Source of the DNA: Siphonodentalium dalli
Taxonomy: Eukaryota; Mollusca; Scaphopoda; Gadilida; Siphonodentaliidae
DNA: 64,000 nt
Assembly (NCBI GenBank): GCA_032622095.1
Contig: CP136061.1
Location: 187,744,369-187,808,368 of the forward strand
Direction: 5' to 3'
A program made the translations under genes and the position numbers. This document shows positions 61,863 to 64,000 of the stretch, one piece after another; positions within the stretch are counted from its first letter, which is position 1, and every line of letters begins with the position of its first letter. Below the pieces are notes generated by a model. That model was not told the origin of the DNA and did not search any database. It was given only the letters and a program-made list of their open reading frames with translations.

Positions 61863-63339
61863 TGAGATCGAACCAATGGATCGTTTCATGTAATTTTTGG
61901 TCAGTTATCGAATTTTGAAATGAGCCAATATAACCATGTTTTCGCTTTTGCCAGCTTCAATTTAATATCCAAGATAAATGAGCGTTTAAACTTTCGCTGC
62001 CCAATAGCAGTAAATGTATATTAGGAAGTTTTAGTTATTTTAGAAGTAACCCTTGATTCGAGTAAGTTTATGCAGTTATAACCGAAACGGTGAAAGACAA
62101 GTGTTATAATGGCGCGTTATATCTCATAAACTTAATAATATCAAGAGTTATTTCTTATACTCTAAATCCAAATATTGATCACACACGTCCAGTTTCCACA
62201 ATGTATTTCCATAGCAGTGGATAAGTTCTTTGTGACCAATAATGGTGTTTAAAACAAACACCTATCAATCAGGCATCCATGCAGTTGCAGAGCAATAAAA
62301 CAACACAAACTAGGTTGGCACCTACCTATACAAAGACACACTGACTGCTGTCCGCAATCTAGTTATGGAAGTCTGACCAGCATGTATTAAGTTTATTGAC
62401 GTATAACCTTAATGACTAATTAGGTGACAACCAATTGTTATACAGTATTTCGTGAATTGACAGCTTATGGTTAAAGTATGTGCTTTCATGCTTACTCTGG
62501 TCTCAATATGTTTGATCCATTGGTGCATATGCTACGACTGCCGTTGATTGTTATGTTGTATAACTTAAGTTACTTGTTATGTGGACGCAAAGACGCTGGG
62601 AACATGTTGACTATTTGGTGTAAAATAGGGGAAAACATATTTCAAATGATCGAACAGTGTGGGCGATACCGTGGAATATTTCAGATTCTCATTTTCAAAT
62701 TTTACCGGACAACGGTTGTCAGTAAGTATGTCATTTTATGACTACTTATAGGAGCATGTATTTAAATGATAGTATGGCTATGCGTAATATCTACATGATA
62801 TACGCTCAACAAACTGACATAATTATACACTGTATGTGTACACGGAATTAACATTAGCGTATGTACAAACATGCACAAAACCTTCATAATAAAGAGCATT
62901 TGGAATAAAGAACCATATGGTTACTTTCTGAATAAAGAGCGTCCGTTCAGAGTTTACGTTGTAATCTCACTTTTGTCACATTTTGATGATCACACCAGCT
63001 CGATGAATGCATGTAATACGTATAAACACACTTCATATCTGGAAAAAAAACTTCTTGAGGTCATAAAATATCAGATTCGGCTTTCAAATAAATTTCTGAA
63101 TTACTTATTTCCGGGTATGGGAAAATCAAGGGCATTAAAGCGAGTCGAAGATCATCAGCGTTCATGTCAAAGAAGATTGCAGATTGAACATTGTATAATG
63201 AAAGAGCCATTTACTGGCCCAGTCCGGATTGGCCAAATCACATTTCAATTGTCCATCGATACTTTGAAGAGTGTTATCCAGCCTGTTATCCCGAAAACCC
63301 GCACATTGTCTTCTTATAATAAAACTTGTTTTAGGTAGA
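61863..63339. other. No recognised gene; one 155-codon open frame
   Basis: The frame 62871-63338 on the plus strand is the longest outside LINE sequence, and its stop abuts the start of the GCGGGCC family copy. Its basic, low-complexity-free translation has no domain I recognise. The length is somewhat above what chance usually gives in such AT-rich DNA, but there is no further support for a gene. Confidence 0.3.
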
Positions 63340-63660
63340 TAATCATCTTAGAATCGCCTCATTTTGAATCGATAGAGTGCTGAAAATGAGAGCATTTTAG
63401 TAATATTATCGACCCACAATGAGGCGATTCTAAGCAGATTATGTGCGGACAATGACACACATACGCCAACTCACGACTTTCCAGGTATACGCTCTTTAAC
63501 ATGTGTTTTTACTGTGGTCCGCGCCACCGTGATTCGTATTGGACCCATATAGTCACATAGGTTCATATGGGACTGATTTATATTCTGATAATAAGCCCAT
63601 TGTGAGCTTATGCACGTTATTGAATGGCGCGGGCCGCAGTGATAAAGAGCATGTAGCTGG
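63340..63660 (+). repeat. GCGGGCC family copy with internal hairpin
   Basis: Contains a foldback (ATAATCATCTTAGAATCGCC at the left and GGCGATTCTAAGCAGATTAT at the right, about 63344-63441), then ATGTGCGGACAATGACAC and CAACTCACGAC, which are the reverse complement of the 45.43-45.66 kb copy. GTCCGCGCCA (about 63519) and GGCGCGGGCCGCAGTGA (about 63627) then face each other as an inverted pair around 100 bp. Confidence 0.75.
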
Positions 63661-63769
63661 TAAGTCATGTCGGTGAACAAATGTAGATTGTATAATACCA
63701 ATATGAGCTCATTTCTTACGGAATTAGTCCCCAACATTGGACTGTTAACCGCAATTTAGGTTCATATAC

Positions 63770-63865
63770 AGCGTAATTCAGAATCAAATAATGCCGATAT
63801 GGGCTTATTTGTGTTTTTGAAATAGGTCCAACATTTCAGAACAGGCTGATACAGCTAATATCAAC
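63770..63865. repeat. GCGGGCC family fragment
   Basis: TTCAGAATCAAATAATGCC, AATAGGTCCAACA and AACAGGCTGATACAGCTAAT match parts of the 1.39-1.63 kb copy. A G-tract follows at about 63893-63901. Confidence 0.5.
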
Positions 63866-64000
63866 CTCCAGATACCTCGTCACAGTAAGGCAGGGGGGGG
63901 GGACAAAAGACGAAATTCAAATAAATACAACATGACACAAACAGAGCAAAGACCAATGCATATAATGCAAAATGGCAATTTACGGACAAACCTAAGAGCA

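Noticed and set aside
62871-63338. 155-codon open frame on the plus strand
   Set aside because: It is the longest frame outside LINE sequence, but there is no recognisable domain, signal peptide or promoter, and none of its neighbours support it. Kept only as a mention.

Overview
The window is a eukaryotic, gene-poor, AT-rich stretch built almost entirely of repeats. There is no operon structure, no rRNA cluster, no functional tRNA gene I would defend, and no host exon I can recognise. LINE retrotransposons, tRNA-derived SINE heads, TTAA-flanked miniature inverted-repeat elements, a 10 kb satellite and an interstitial TTAGGG patch all point to a metazoan. The style of the dispersed repeats (a CCCCCCG-bounded element with Methods-like TGTCCGTCCG strings, GGCGGCCAT motifs, frequent TACATGTA) suggests a marine invertebrate, perhaps a mollusc or another lophotrochozoan. 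That last step is inference.

Layout. 1-7.6 kb: inverted repeats, a minus-strand SINE head, a TTAGTCA palindrome-rich element, a 38-bp minisatellite and copies of an unnamed dispersed repeat (called family A here). 7.6-10.3 kb: a 5'-truncated LINE with a completely open reverse transcriptase frame. 10.3-15.3 kb: another family A copy, a SINE head and a LINE tail. 15.3-17.65 kb: a 2.35 kb element whose long terminal inverted repeats are arrays of the palindrome CTCCTAATTAGGAG. 17.65-23.3 kb: nothing recognised. 23.3-34.0 kb: a 31-33 bp satellite with a duplicated 3.1 kb higher-order block. 34.0-37.7 kb: degenerate minisatellites and a GA-rich microsatellite. 38.8-39.55 kb: a GGTACTCTAGAGTACC palindrome element. 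41.2-42.1 kb: a decayed LINE. 42.5-45.7 kb: two 458-bp near-identical repeats around another inverted-repeat element, then a GCGGGCC dispersed family. 46.9-49.3 kb: a SINE head, an L1/Tx1-type LINE end and a CCCCCCG element carrying TTAGGG repeats. 50.1-53.4 kb: TTAA-flanked elements and diverged tandem modules. 55.2-55.4 kb: a perfect 66-bp-arm hairpin. 57.6-58.0 kb: a TTGCGCTTAAGCGCAA palindrome element. 59.15-61.86 kb: a dead LINE with endonuclease and reverse transcriptase. 63.3-63.9 kb: more GCGGGCC family sequence.

The most interesting pattern is that four unrelated-sequence elements share one architecture: inverted ends followed by clusters of a short palindrome (14-16 bp and perfect in three of them) private to that family. 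This may be one class of non-autonomous DNA transposons with arrayed subterminal binding sites. The coding capacity in the window is LINE-derived only: one open RT frame, one L1/Tx1-type fragment and two decayed copies. All statements come from reading the sequence by eye; copy counts and boundaries of degenerate repeats are approximate.
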